This document shows, piece after piece, positions 51,522 to 60,672 of a stretch of 64,000 nucleotides of DNA. This stretch comes from Akkermansiaceae bacterium UBA2381. Lineage in GTDB: Bacteria > Verrucomicrobiota > Verrucomicrobiia > Verrucomicrobiales > DEV007. The notes beneath the pieces are model-generated. The model ran no database searches. It was not told the origin of the DNA and saw nothing but the letters and a program-made list of their open reading frames with translations. Location: assembly GCA_002344215.1 (NCBI GenBank), contig DDSV01000024.1, forward strand, positions 135,474 through 199,473. The letters run 5' to 3'. A program made the position numbers and the translations under genes. Numbering within the stretch: position 1 is the first letter of the stretch; each line of letters begins with the position of its first letter.

Positions 51522-52559
51522 ATGCTCGCCACCTATGTCCATCACCTTGACCCCTTCGCGATCCAGTTCACGGAGACTTTCGGGATTCGCTGGTACGGAC
51601 TTGCTTATGTAACCGGCTTCCTTGCCGCGTTCCTACTGATCCGGTGGTTTGTCAAGATTGGCGCTTCCGAGCTAAAAGAATCTCAGGTCGCCGATTTCGT
51701 CACCATTCTCTCAGTTTTCGGTGTCATGCTCGGTGGCCGGCTCGGCTACATGCTGCTTTATAATTTCGAAGAACTCCTCTCCAATCCGGCGAGCTTTTTC
51801 GATGTGATGGGAGGAGGAATGTCGAGCCACGGCGGAATTGCCGGGATGACCATCGTGGCATGGATCTATGCAAAAAAAACCAAAGTCTCGTGGTTGGGCC
51901 TCGGCGACAATCTCGTCACCGTCTCGCCCGTCGGAGTGTTTTTCGGACGCATTGCGAATTTCGTGAATGGCGAACTCTATGGGCGCAAAACTGACGGACC
52001 CATCGCGATGAAATTTCCCGAAGAACTTTCCGAAGTGGTTGCGGCTCCAAATGGATTCGACTGGATGTTTCCCACCTCACAGCTTCGGGATCTTGCCGAA
52101 AGAGCCGGTGAAACCTCACCCGGTCTCCTTGGCAAGGTCGATGCGGCGGTCTCCACCGCCATGACGAACGGATACGACGCCCATCGGGCGGTGGTCGGCC
52201 TCATTCAGGATGCATCAGCGGAAAGCCCCGCCTTTCGCAGTATGCTCGGCGAGATCCTGACTCCCCGCCATCCCTCGCAACTCTACGAAGCGGTCGTAGA
52301 GGGGCTTCTGATTTTCCTCATCATGCTGGCGGTCCGCCTGAGATGGAAGAATCTCTACCATGGTGTCCTCACCGGACTTTTCTTCATCCTCTATGCCATT
52401 GGTCGAATCACCGTGGAAAACTATCGCGAGCCGGACTCCGGGCATATCGCAGGACTGACCAAGGGGCAGTTTTACTCGACCTTCATGATTGTGATCGGAG
52501 TTACCTTCCTGATTTACGCTTTTACCCGGAAGAGACGGAATCAGATTCCCTCCCCCTGA
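51522..52559 (+). CDS. lgt: prolipoprotein diacylglyceryl transferase
   Basis: The protein has 345 residues, longer than the usual 260-300 because of an insert around 170-235 (FPTSQLRDLAERAGETSPG). Family signatures are FGIRWYGLAYVTGFLAAFLL, GGRLGYMLLYNFEEL, GGMSSHGGIAGM and the core GRIANFVNGELYGRKTDGP. RHPSQLYEAVVEGLLIFLI and GRITVENYREPDSG follow. It transfers diacylglycerol from phosphatidylglycerol to the lipobox Cys of prolipoproteins. It stands after a terminator and before aguB. Confidence 0.95.
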   Translation: MLATYVHHLDPFAIQFTETFGIRWYGLAYVTGFLAAFLLIRWFVKIGASELKESQVADFVTILSVFGVMLGGRLGYMLLYNFEELLSNPASFFDVMGGGMSSHGGIAGMTIVAWIYAKKTKVSWLGLGDNLVTVSPVGVFFGRIANFVNGELYGRKTDGPIAMKFPEELSEVVAAPNGFDWMFPTSQLRDLAERAGETSPGLLGKVDAAVSTAMTNGYDAHRAVVGLIQDASAESPAFRSMLGEILTPRHPSQLYEAVVEGLLIFLIMLAVRLRWKNLYHGVLTGLFFILYAIGRITVENYREPDSGHIAGLTKGQFYSTFMIVIGVTFLIYAFTRKRRNQIPSP

Positions 52560-52638
52560 GGAAATCGAAACGGAAACGATTCTAGCCGGGTCATCGTTTT
52601 TCTTGCGATTTACCCCGAAGGCCTTCACTTACGAAGCG

Positions 52639-53502
52639 ATGAAAACTCTCACCATAGGTCTGACCCAGTTCGCTGCTGTCAGCGATCCCGCCGCCAATCT
52701 TGATCAGGCAGAGCGTCTTACCCGGTCGGCTGCGGCACAGGGAGCGCAGGTCATCTGTTTGCAGGAGATGTGTTCCACGCTCTACTTCTGCCGTGACGAA
52801 AACCCCGCCAGGTTTGAACTGGCCGAGGCCATCCCCGGAAACACCACTGCCCGCTTTGCCGACCTCGCCAAAGAGCTCGGAGTGGTCATCATCCTGCCCC
52901 TCTTTGAGAAGCGTGCCACCGGACTCTATCACAACACCGCCGCCGTTCTCGATGCCGATGGAAAGTATCTCGGAAAATACCGGAAGATGCACATCCCGGA
53001 AGATCCGGGCTTTCACGAAAAATTCTACTTCACGCCGGGCGATCTCGGCTATCGGGTTTGGGAAACTGCCTTCGGGAAAATCGGGGTCCTCATCTGTTGG
53101 GATCAGTGGTATCCCGAAGCGGCCCGACTGACCGCCATGCAGGGAGCCAACGTCCTCTTTTATCCGACTGCGATTGGCTGGCTCGCCGAAGAGCGCGACA
53201 CCCTCGGACCCGCCCAGCATAACGCCTGGGAAACTGTTCAGCGCGGCCACGCGGTCGCCAACGGGTGTTACGTCGCCGCCTCCAACCGCGTCGGCCGGGA
53301 AGGCGACACCCTTTTCTGGGGACAGTCCTTTGTCTCCAACCCCTATGGCGAAGTCATCGCCCGCACGCCCATTGAGGACGAGGGCGCCTTCACCGTGGAA
53401 TGCGATCTCGAGAAGCTTGAAGAGTTCCGCAATATCTGGCCCTTCTTTCGCGACCGCCGCATCGACAGCTACGACCCCATCCTGAAGCGGTGGATTGATT
53501 AG
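52639..53502 (+). CDS. aguB: N-carbamoylputrescine amidase
   Basis: The protein has 287 residues from the ATG at 52639. The nitrilase triad is visible: Glu in QVICLQEMCSTLYFC, Lys in LGKYRKMHIPEDPGF, and Cys in IGVLICWDQWYPEAARL. The segments ERDTLGPAQHNAWETVQRGH and NRVGREGDTLFWGQSFV match AguB. It hydrolyses N-carbamoylputrescine to putrescine, CO2 and ammonia. aguA follows after 92 bases, making a two-step agmatine-to-putrescine pair. Confidence 0.94.
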   Translation: MKTLTIGLTQFAAVSDPAANLDQAERLTRSAAAQGAQVICLQEMCSTLYFCRDENPARFELAEAIPGNTTARFADLAKELGVVIILPLFEKRATGLYHNTAAVLDADGKYLGKYRKMHIPEDPGFHEKFYFTPGDLGYRVWETAFGKIGVLICWDQWYPEAARLTAMQGANVLFYPTAIGWLAEERDTLGPAQHNAWETVQRGHAVANGCYVAASNRVGREGDTLFWGQSFVSNPYGEVIARTPIEDEGAFTVECDLEKLEEFRNIWPFFRDRRIDSYDPILKRWID

Positions 53503-53560
53503 ATTCGATTCAGGTGTTGAAGTGCTTCAATCGTACGACGGGAGACGGCGGAGCCAAACT

Positions 53561-53588
53561 TGAGACTTAAAACCTGAAACTTGGAACT
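53561..53588 (+). repeat. imperfect 7-bp repeats between aguB and aguA
   Basis: Four imperfect heptads (TGAGACT, TAAAACC, TGAAACT, TGGAACT) run in phase from 53561 to 53588, just before the aguA start. Such TGAAACT-type strings are short; origin is unclear. Confidence 0.5.
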
Positions 53589-53594
53589 TTCTAT

Positions 53595-54647
53595 ATGACC
53601 CCGAAAGAACTTGGTTACCGCATGCCCGCTGAATGGGAGGCACAGGAAGCAATCTGGCTCTCCTGGCCCTCCGGGCACCCCGATTGCTGGCCCGAGACGC
53701 TGGAAAAGGTCGAAGGGGTCTTCGCCACGATCGCCGCTTCGATCAGCCGCTACGAACCCGTCCGCATCAACGCGCCTGAATCCCGCCACGATGAGATCCG
53801 CCGTCAGGTCCTCGCGGCGAAGGGATCGGCAGATCAGGTCGAACTCTACCCTCACCCCAACGACGACGTCTGGTGCCGCGACCATGGTCCTCTCTTTGTG
53901 AAGCATCACGACACAGGCAAACTCGCGGTCACCAACTGGGGATTCAACGGATGGGGAGACAAATTCGGTCCCTACGGGCAGGACAACGAGATCCCCGTCC
54001 ATATTGCAAATACTCTAGGCCTGGAGCGTTTTGATGCCGGTATGATTCTCGAAGGCGGCTCGGTCGAGCAGAATAGTCTCGGGCAGATTCTCACGACCGA
54101 AGCGGTCCTCCTGAATCCCAACCGAAACCCCCATCTCAGCAAGAGTGAAATCGAAGCGCGGATCAAAGACTTTCTCGGTGTCTCGGAAATCTTCTGGCTC
54201 GGCGCGGGGATCGAGGGTGATGACACCGACGGACACATCGATGATCTCGCCCGCTTCGTAAACGATCGCACCATCGTCATCTCCCGTGAACGGGACGGGA
54301 GCAACCCGAACCATCGTATCCTGCAGGAGAACCGCGACCGGCTCACCGACTTCCGGCTTCCTGACGGCTCGAAGCCCGAAATCATCGACATCGACCTCCC
54401 CGATGCCTGCCTCGCGCCGGAATGGCGATTGCCCGTGTTGCCCGCGAGTTATGTGAACTTTCTCATCCTGAACGGAGCCGTCCTCGTTCCCGTCTTCGGG
54501 CAGAAGAAGCGGGACACCGAAGCGGTGGGAGTGTTAGGCGAATTGTTTCCGGGACGGGAAATCGTAGCGATCAATGCGATCGATATTGTCCGCGAGGGCG
54601 GAGCAATCCACTGCATCTCACAGCAGCAGCCGAAGGCAGGAAAATAA
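53595..54647 (+). CDS. aguA: agmatine deiminase
   Basis: The protein has 350 residues. PAEWEAQEAIWLSWPSGHP and DDVWCRDHGPLFV are the start and substrate-loop signatures. MILEGGSVEQNSLGQILTT and GDDTDGHIDDLARFV follow. The catalytic Cys is in EGGAIHCISQQQP at the C-terminus, typical of the guanidino-modifying superfamily. It converts agmatine to N-carbamoylputrescine, the substrate of AguB encoded upstream. Arginine decarboxylase is not in the window. Confidence 0.96.
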   Translation: MTPKELGYRMPAEWEAQEAIWLSWPSGHPDCWPETLEKVEGVFATIAASISRYEPVRINAPESRHDEIRRQVLAAKGSADQVELYPHPNDDVWCRDHGPLFVKHHDTGKLAVTNWGFNGWGDKFGPYGQDNEIPVHIANTLGLERFDAGMILEGGSVEQNSLGQILTTEAVLLNPNRNPHLSKSEIEARIKDFLGVSEIFWLGAGIEGDDTDGHIDDLARFVNDRTIVISRERDGSNPNHRILQENRDRLTDFRLPDGSKPEIIDIDLPDACLAPEWRLPVLPASYVNFLILNGAVLVPVFGQKKRDTEAVGVLGELFPGREIVAINAIDIVREGGAIHCISQQQPKAGK

Positions 54648-54649
54648 TC

Positions 54650-55675
54650 CTACCGCCGGGGTGGCTGCACCGTCAGGTGAACGATCGCCTCCAGGGCGCG
54701 GGCCTGCTGCTCCGGAGTCATCGTCAAAAAGCGGTCCCGTTGGCTCTTCTCGCCTCCCCGACCTGACGGAAAAAAGCGGGTGAAGCCATCATCAGCGACG
54801 CTGACGCGACCCCGGGAAGAGAGCCCGAAGTAACCCCGATCGGGAAAGGCCGCATACAGGACGCTGCTTTGATCCCAGCACGGCCGATCATGCTCCGGGC
54901 CGCTGTGCAGCAGATAGGCTTCTTTGACAAGATGATGCGGCAGGTAGTTGAGATCCTCTGCGATGCTCCGGCGGGGAAACGGAAGCGCCGCTCCGATTTG
55001 GTATCCGCTCCAGACGACGGGAACTTCCTCCGGCCACTGATCGGCGACAATTTTCATGAAGGGAATGCCGTTAATGACGTTGGCTTCGAGATGATAATTG
55101 GTCTCGTTCGTAAACGTGAAGGCCCCGGCCATGATCGAGAGCAGTCTCACCTTTTTCCGGATCAAACCCGGACCGTCCAAAGGCGAATGAACATCCCCTT
55201 TCGACTTCAGCAGGTTCGCCATATTCGAAGCAACGCCGACACTGATGAGACTAACACTGCCATCATCCGCCTTTGCGAGGAGTTCGCGCAGGAGGTCGAC
55301 CGCTTCCCTCGCCTTGTCATTGCTGGAAAGGTCATGCGGATAAGCTTCAGAGCTGACCAGGGGCAGATATTTGCTGTCCCGCTTTTGAGAAGCGGGATCG
55401 CGCGTCACTCCGACGGGGAGGTCGGGACGACCGTAGAACGTGTTCTGGGCATCGACAAACGCGGCCGTCAACGGGTTGTCTTTCGAAATGGTCACCCCGA
55501 GGAGTTCACAGGCACCGCGGTCGACCAGGACATGACACATGGCAAGCGCGAGGACATCATCCACATCGCCGGTGATATCGGTGTCGAAGATGATTTTGAC
55601 AGCTTCGTTCGCGCGCACGGGAAGGAACTGAGTCGCCAGAGAAATGACGAGAATGAGGTGTAGATACCCTTTCAT
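54650..55675 (-). CDS. secreted nucleoside hydrolase
   Basis: The protein has 341 residues with a signal peptide (LHLILVISLATQFLPVRA). The calcium-binding motif is IIFDTDITGDVDDVLALAM, followed by GACELLGVTISKDNPLTAA. KYLPLVSSEAYPHDLSS follows the first domain, and LLSIMAGAFTFTNETNYHLE includes the family's NxxxD-like site as NETN. The IUNH fold cleaves ribonucleosides to base and ribose. A signal peptide is unusual for this family in enteric bacteria but occurs in PVC bacteria. Substrate preference is unknown. It is convergent with aguA. Confidence 0.86.
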   Translation of the reverse strand: MKGYLHLILVISLATQFLPVRANEAVKIIFDTDITGDVDDVLALAMCHVLVDRGACELLGVTISKDNPLTAAFVDAQNTFYGRPDLPVGVTRDPASQKRDSKYLPLVSSEAYPHDLSSNDKAREAVDLLRELLAKADDGSVSLISVGVASNMANLLKSKGDVHSPLDGPGLIRKKVRLLSIMAGAFTFTNETNYHLEANVINGIPFMKIVADQWPEEVPVVWSGYQIGAALPFPRRSIAEDLNYLPHHLVKEAYLLHSGPEHDRPCWDQSSVLYAAFPDRGYFGLSSRGRVSVADDGFTRFFPSGRGGEKSQRDRFLTMTPEQQARALEAIVHLTVQPPRR

Positions 55676-55789
55676 GTTGATTCAAGAATCCAGTTACCGG
55701 ATGAGCTGACTGGTGCGGAAGAATGTTGAAGTTTAGATTCTCTGTCCATCTCTTTGAAAGAGGAGCGTCGTGAATCTTCAAAAACGAGT

Positions 55790-56626
55790 TCACCCCAGGC
55801 CCGGTTCCGCGAGACCAAAGAGACGCAGGGGGTCGGATGTCGATTTGCCATCACCCCGTCTCATTCGGGTCAACCGCCGCACCGGCCGGAATCCCAGCGA
55901 AACGGCCAATTCTTTTGCCGGAATATTTTCATCCGGCAGATCCCAGAAGACGGCGTGATTCCCCGGACAACTTTGAATGAGAGTTTCAGCAATTTTCAGC
56001 CCACTCGCCGTCGATGCCGCAGTCACGGGACCGAGATAGGATGCCCGTTCTCCTTCACGAACAAGACCGAAACTACCATCGGCTAGTTGAGTGCCGGCAA
56101 AGGATCCCGCAAGGAGGGAACACAATAACTCAGACCGGTCCGCCCCGAAGACAAGACGGTCCAGCGCAAAGGCCTCGGGGCTGAAAGCAAGCGGAACGGA
56201 GCGCTCCGGCTCCTTCACCTCCCGCGATCCGTCCAGCACCCATCGGCTCAGATCCCACTCCGCGCTGAATCCGAGTCCCTCATAGAGCGGACGACCTTCC
56301 GGAGTCGCATCCAGCCGCACGCAGGCGATCCCTTTTTCCTCCTCCAGATAGGACAAAGCCCGGCGCAAAAGTTCCGTCCCGATTCCGCGACGACGGAAAT
56401 CGGGATGCACCAGAACCATGCCGATCCAGGCGAGTTCGACTCCGTAGCAGGTCGTCGTCGCGGTTCCGGCGGGCCGTCCGTCCTGCCCGGCCAGAAAACA
56501 GCCCTCTTTTCCGAGACTCAGAAACCGCTCCCAGTCACGGCGCGTCTGATTCCATCCCGCGAGCCGGCTTAGGTCGTGAGCGAAATCAAGGTCGGTCTTC
56601 GATAGGACGCGAAGGGTTGTGGACAT
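55790..56626 (-). CDS. GNAT family N-acetyltransferase
   Basis: The protein has 278 residues. The N-terminal GNAT domain has GIACVRLDATPEGRPLYEGL and the acetyl-CoA loop VHPDFRRRGIGTELLRRAL. The C-terminal part (residues 145-278) fits an Acetyltransf_18-like second domain. The acceptor is unknown. It lies 29 bases upstream of the M19-like start, but the M19-like gene is before it only in map order: both are on the minus strand, the M19-like gene (start 58002) coming first. Confidence 0.85.
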   Translation of the reverse strand: MSTTLRVLSKTDLDFAHDLSRLAGWNQTRRDWERFLSLGKEGCFLAGQDGRPAGTATTTCYGVELAWIGMVLVHPDFRRRGIGTELLRRALSYLEEEKGIACVRLDATPEGRPLYEGLGFSAEWDLSRWVLDGSREVKEPERSVPLAFSPEAFALDRLVFGADRSELLCSLLAGSFAGTQLADGSFGLVREGERASYLGPVTAASTASGLKIAETLIQSCPGNHAVFWDLPDENIPAKELAVSLGFRPVRRLTRMRRGDGKSTSDPLRLFGLAEPGLG

Positions 56627-56655
56627 GGAGAGGGCTAAAGCTTCAAAGAATCCCG

Positions 56656-58002
56656 CTAAACGACGGCCACGGTATCGACCAGATTCGCCCGGGCAACCCG
56701 CATTACATTGCCGCCGAGAATCTTGCGGATGTCATCGTCCGAATATCCGCGCTGCACGAGCCCGACCGTGTAGAGCGGCCAGTTTGTCCAGGAGAGGCTG
56801 AGGTCGGCTTCCTCAGTGGGGACAAAATCGTCCTTCGGCCAAAGCGAACGAAAGTCCTCGCGTTTCCGTCGCAGTCCGCCGACCGCCGCCTTCCGGTTCT
56901 CGGGATCACAGTTCCGGGAATTGTAGGAGATGTCAGTGCCGATCGCGACGTGATCGACCCCGAATTTCTTGGCGACATAGTCGACATGATCGAGGAGAGA
57001 ATTGAGATCCCCTTTTCCCCGAAGGAATCGGGAAATGCAGCAGATCCCGATAAACCCTCCGGTATCCGCGATCGCCTTGATGACCTCATCCGGTTTGCTG
57101 CGAATGTGGGCGTAGAGTGCCCCGGCCACGGAGTGACTGGCGACCATAGGCTTTTCCGAAAGTTGCGCCGCCTCAAGACTCGTCTGCCAGCCCGAGTGGG
57201 CACAGTCCACGATCACCCCGACACGGTTCATCTCGGCCACGACCGCTTTTCCAAAATCGCTCAAGCCCGCATTCGACGTTTCCCCGCACCCGTCCCCGAT
57301 CATGTTCCGCCTTTGGTAGGTCAAATGCATCATGCGTATACCGAGCTGGTAGAAGATTTTCAGGTAACGCAATTCGTCGGGAATGGTGTTCCAGTCCTGA
57401 GTAAGAGGAACGCCGTTGCCGGTCATGTAGAGGCAGTGTTTCCCTGAAGCTTTGGCCGCCTCAATGTCATCGGGCGTGACTGCTTTTGATACATGTTCTC
57501 GCAGCATGTCTGTCGTATAGGTAAATCGGGCGAGACGCTTGATCAGTCTCATGGGATCCTGACATTCCTGCCCCGCATTCTGAAAAATGCAGGTAACACC
57601 CGAGGCTCGCCAGGCGTCCAGATATTCACGCTGTTCCTCCGCACTGGTAATACAACGGGTCATGCTCATGTCTTCCCGCATATCCTCCAGTTCAGCATCC
57701 GAAGCGCCTGCGAGCACAGCGGCCTTGAGTGTCTCGCCATCGATCGCGGCCCTCGGCGAAAACCCGTATGAATCGAAAACAAGGGAATCGGCATGAAGCT
57801 CGAGCCCTCGCTGCAGATCCTTCTCGGCAGGCTTCAGGACCGCCATCGCTGCATCGCGCGCTTTCTGAATAAAGGGATTCAGGTTTTCAGTGATACCGGA
57901 AAGACGATCTTCTCCTGAACCCGCTGCCATGGTGACCGATGGGGCGGCATTTGCTCCTGCAGCCAGCGGCACAACTCCTTTGATAAAGTTTCTGCGTTCC
58001 AT
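56656..58002 (-). CDS. Tat-exported M19-like (membrane dipeptidase family) protein with altered zinc site
   Basis: The protein has 448 residues from the ATG at 58000-58002. MERRNFIKGVVPLAAGA is a twin-arginine signal. The M19 barrel is recognisable: KIFYQLGIRMMHLTYQRRN, GVIVDCAHSGWQTSLEA, KPMVASHSVAG and FGVDHVAIGTDISYN. His ligands in VDCAHSG and SHS and the Asp in GTD remain. The first zinc pair, normally DGHNDLP, reads FDSYGF at about 76-81, and the bridging Glu position reads TGNG. So it may be a related hydrolase with one metal, or inactive. It is upstream of the GNAT gene, same strand, 29 bases apart. Confidence 0.82.
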   Translation of the reverse strand: MERRNFIKGVVPLAAGANAAPSVTMAAGSGEDRLSGITENLNPFIQKARDAAMAVLKPAEKDLQRGLELHADSLVFDSYGFSPRAAIDGETLKAAVLAGASDAELEDMREDMSMTRCITSAEEQREYLDAWRASGVTCIFQNAGQECQDPMRLIKRLARFTYTTDMLREHVSKAVTPDDIEAAKASGKHCLYMTGNGVPLTQDWNTIPDELRYLKIFYQLGIRMMHLTYQRRNMIGDGCGETSNAGLSDFGKAVVAEMNRVGVIVDCAHSGWQTSLEAAQLSEKPMVASHSVAGALYAHIRSKPDEVIKAIADTGGFIGICCISRFLRGKGDLNSLLDHVDYVAKKFGVDHVAIGTDISYNSRNCDPENRKAAVGGLRRKREDFRSLWPKDDFVPTEEADLSLSWTNWPLYTVGLVQRGYSDDDIRKILGGNVMRVARANLVDTVAVV

Positions 58003-58182
58003 AATGAAACAAGGGAATACCACGTCGCCCTTACCATGAGCAATCCCTGTCCCGCCAGCATCACGCCAAAGACTGGGGCCAATATCGATCATCATTTAAA
58101 ACGATGATTATACCGGCGATTATCAATTCGCTATTTTGCCTTCGGTAGAGGTAGGATCTCACTGAACTGAACCTAGCCTGTT

Positions 58183-60672
58183 ATGGAATTCTTGATTCTC
58201 CTGATTGGAGCCGTCGTGTTGATTCTTGTGATCGCCCTGCTTTCCCGCCTGAGCGCAACGGAACGGAAAATGGATGAGTTGAAGCGGGACGTTCGCGAAT
58301 TGTTGAGCCTCGCCCGATCTCAAGAAGTGAAAGCCCCCTTTCCCCATTCTGCGCCTGAACTCGCACCGGTCGTAAGTCTCGAGTCGGCACCGGAGAAGGC
58401 TACACCGGTGGAGGAAACGCTACCAGCGCCACCTGCGGCAGCGACTCCCGCTCCGGCCTATGCCGGATCCGCTCCGCCACCTCTGCCCAAACGACAGGTC
58501 TCCGTCGTCGCTGATAAAGCCGTTCCCTTCACGCCCAGAGAGCCCAACCGCTTTGAGGCTTCCGCCCGCGAGATTCTCGGCAAGATCTGGAACTGGATTG
58601 TTGTCGGGGAAGAACACCGGCCGAAAGGGGTCACAATGGAGTTTGCCGTTGCAACCACCTGGCTGATCCGCATTGGAGTTCTCATCCTGGTCATCGGGAT
58701 CGGCTTCTTCCTGAAATACTCGATTGCCCGCGGGTTCATCGGTCCGGTCGCACGTGTGCTTCTCGCCACCCTCACGGGCGCGGCGCTGATCGTGTCGGGG
58801 CTGCGCCTGTTTTCGGGACGGTATGCGCTACTCGGCCAGGGTCTCGCCGGAGCCGGGTTCGCGACTCTCTACTTCAGCTTCTTCACCGCTCACCAACCGG
58901 GCTACGAACTCTTCGGACCGATCGTCGCCTTCGCTCTGATGATCCTCGTGACCGCCACGGCCGGAATCGTCTCGGTACGGTTCAACAGCCTTCTGGTGGC
59001 TGTGTTAGGGCTGCTCGGCGGCTACGGCACACCCCTGATGATCAAGACGGGGAACGACAGTGTCGTGATGCTCTTCGGCTACGTGCTGCTCCTCGGTCTC
59101 GGGATGTTCTTCATCGCGTCGCGGAAGGAATGGCGTCTCCTCCACTACCTCAGCTTCCTCGCGACCTGCCTGCTCGTACTCCTCGCGCTCGACCGCAGCT
59201 TCTCACCGGAGCGTTTCGGGGAGTTCATGCCCTTCCTCCTTGCCTTCTTCGCGCTCTTCTCCTCGGTCACTTTTGTCTACCAACTGGTGCACCGGAAAAC
59301 CTCGACCGTGCTCGAGCTGCTCTTCCTTTTCCTGAACGCGGCCGCCTTCACCGGATTCTCGATCGGCTGCATCACCCAGACCTACCGTCGCGAAGCCGTT
59401 GCCATCCTCACGCTGGGACTTGCGGTCTTCTACATCCTCCACATCGCCGTCTTCCTGAAGCGCGATCTGCGTGACCGGGGACTGCTGCTCAGCTTCATGG
59501 GACTGGCTTCCTTCTTTGTCGCGATCACTCTCCCCATCGTCCTCACGAAGGGGTGGATCACGGTGAGCTGGGCGCTGCAGGCCTTCGTGATGCTATGGAT
59601 CGCCTCGAAGATGCGCAGCGAGTTTCTCCGCCAGCTCGCCTACCTGCTCTACCTCATCGTCCTCGGACGTCTTGCCATCTTCGATTTCCACGGGCAATTC
59701 GACGGTATCTCGGAAGGGATGCCGGCGAAGGACTACTTCCTCGGACTGGTCGAGCGGCTCTTCATCTTCGGGATTCCGATCGGATCCTTCTTTGCGGCGG
59801 GACGCCTCTTCCGTCACGAAGGCGCCGGCGACGACGCATGGGCTGTCGGAGAAGGCAACGACATCCGTCCCCTGCCCGGTCAATCGGGCGTGGGCCGGGT
59901 TTGCTTCTGGATTGTGGTCGCCCTCACTTTCGTTTATCTCAATCTCGAGGTCTGGAAGACGATGGATCAAATCTTCGATCCGCTCATGCGTCCGGGACTC
60001 ACCCTTGTCTGGGTCGGACTCGGAACGCTCCTCCTCCGTGAGATGACCGTGAATCGGTCGGGACTCGCCACGGTGCTCTTCTGGATCCTCGGAGTCGCCC
60101 TCATCGTGAAGGTCTTCGTCTTCGACTTCATCTTCTGGAATCCCGGCTTCGACCTCGCCTTCGCCCCTCGCGATTTTGCCGAAGGTTTCCTGATGCGCGC
60201 GCTCGACTACGGAGCGGTGACGCTCTATCTGCTCTTCGCCGCCCGTACCCTCACCCGCCGGAATGATCAGGACGACACTGGTCGGATCTTCGGCTACGCC
60301 GCCCTCGCCGCCGCCTTCCTCTATTCGAGCCTCGAGATCTGGACCGGCCTGACGCGCTTCCTGCCGGAGTTCCGCATGGGCGGCATCTCGATCTACTGGT
60401 CGCTCTTCGCCATCACTCTGCTCCTCGCCGGCATCCTCAAGGGACGCGCCGCCCTGCGCGGGATCGGACTCGTCCTTCTCGGCGGCACGATCCTGAAGGT
60501 CTTCTTTGTCGATCTCGCCGGGCTCGATCAGCTCTACCGCATCATTGCCTTTATCGTCCTCGGCGTGGTGGTTTTGGCAGGATCGTTCCTCTACTTCCGC
60601 TTCAGCCAACACTTCGAAACAGCGAAAGAGGATGAGGAGCATGAACCCGAAAAAGAGGAGACCCGTTCATGA
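58183..60672 (+). CDS. DUF2339 polytopic membrane protein
   Basis: The protein has 829 residues. After a short helix (about 2-20) and a Pro/Ala-rich, charged segment, the DUF2339 region starts EFAVATTWLIRIGVLILVIG with GFFLKYSIARGFIGPVARV. About 20 hydrophobic segments follow, including GGYGTPLMIKTGNDSVVML and FFVDLAGLDQLYRIIAFIVL. The C-terminal tail is Glu-rich and cytoplasmic. The family's function is unknown. The ATGA overlap at 60669-60672 couples it to the DUF3999-like gene, a recurring pair. Confidence 0.9.
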   Translation: MEFLILLIGAVVLILVIALLSRLSATERKMDELKRDVRELLSLARSQEVKAPFPHSAPELAPVVSLESAPEKATPVEETLPAPPAAATPAPAYAGSAPPPLPKRQVSVVADKAVPFTPREPNRFEASAREILGKIWNWIVVGEEHRPKGVTMEFAVATTWLIRIGVLILVIGIGFFLKYSIARGFIGPVARVLLATLTGAALIVSGLRLFSGRYALLGQGLAGAGFATLYFSFFTAHQPGYELFGPIVAFALMILVTATAGIVSVRFNSLLVAVLGLLGGYGTPLMIKTGNDSVVMLFGYVLLLGLGMFFIASRKEWRLLHYLSFLATCLLVLLALDRSFSPERFGEFMPFLLAFFALFSSVTFVYQLVHRKTSTVLELLFLFLNAAAFTGFSIGCITQTYRREAVAILTLGLAVFYILHIAVFLKRDLRDRGLLLSFMGLASFFVAITLPIVLTKGWITVSWALQAFVMLWIASKMRSEFLRQLAYLLYLIVLGRLAIFDFHGQFDGISEGMPAKDYFLGLVERLFIFGIPIGSFFAAGRLFRHEGAGDDAWAVGEGNDIRPLPGQSGVGRVCFWIVVALTFVYLNLEVWKTMDQIFDPLMRPGLTLVWVGLGTLLLREMTVNRSGLATVLFWILGVALIVKVFVFDFIFWNPGFDLAFAPRDFAEGFLMRALDYGAVTLYLLFAARTLTRRNDQDDTGRIFGYAALAAAFLYSSLEIWTGLTRFLPEFRMGGISIYWSLFAITLLLAGILKGRAALRGIGLVLLGGTILKVFFVDLAGLDQLYRIIAFIVLGVVVLAGSFLYFRFSQHFETAKEDEEHEPEKEETRS

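Noticed and set aside
53517..53530. TTGAAGTGCTTCAA dyad after aguB as a terminator
   Set aside because: The loop would be two bases and no T run follows.
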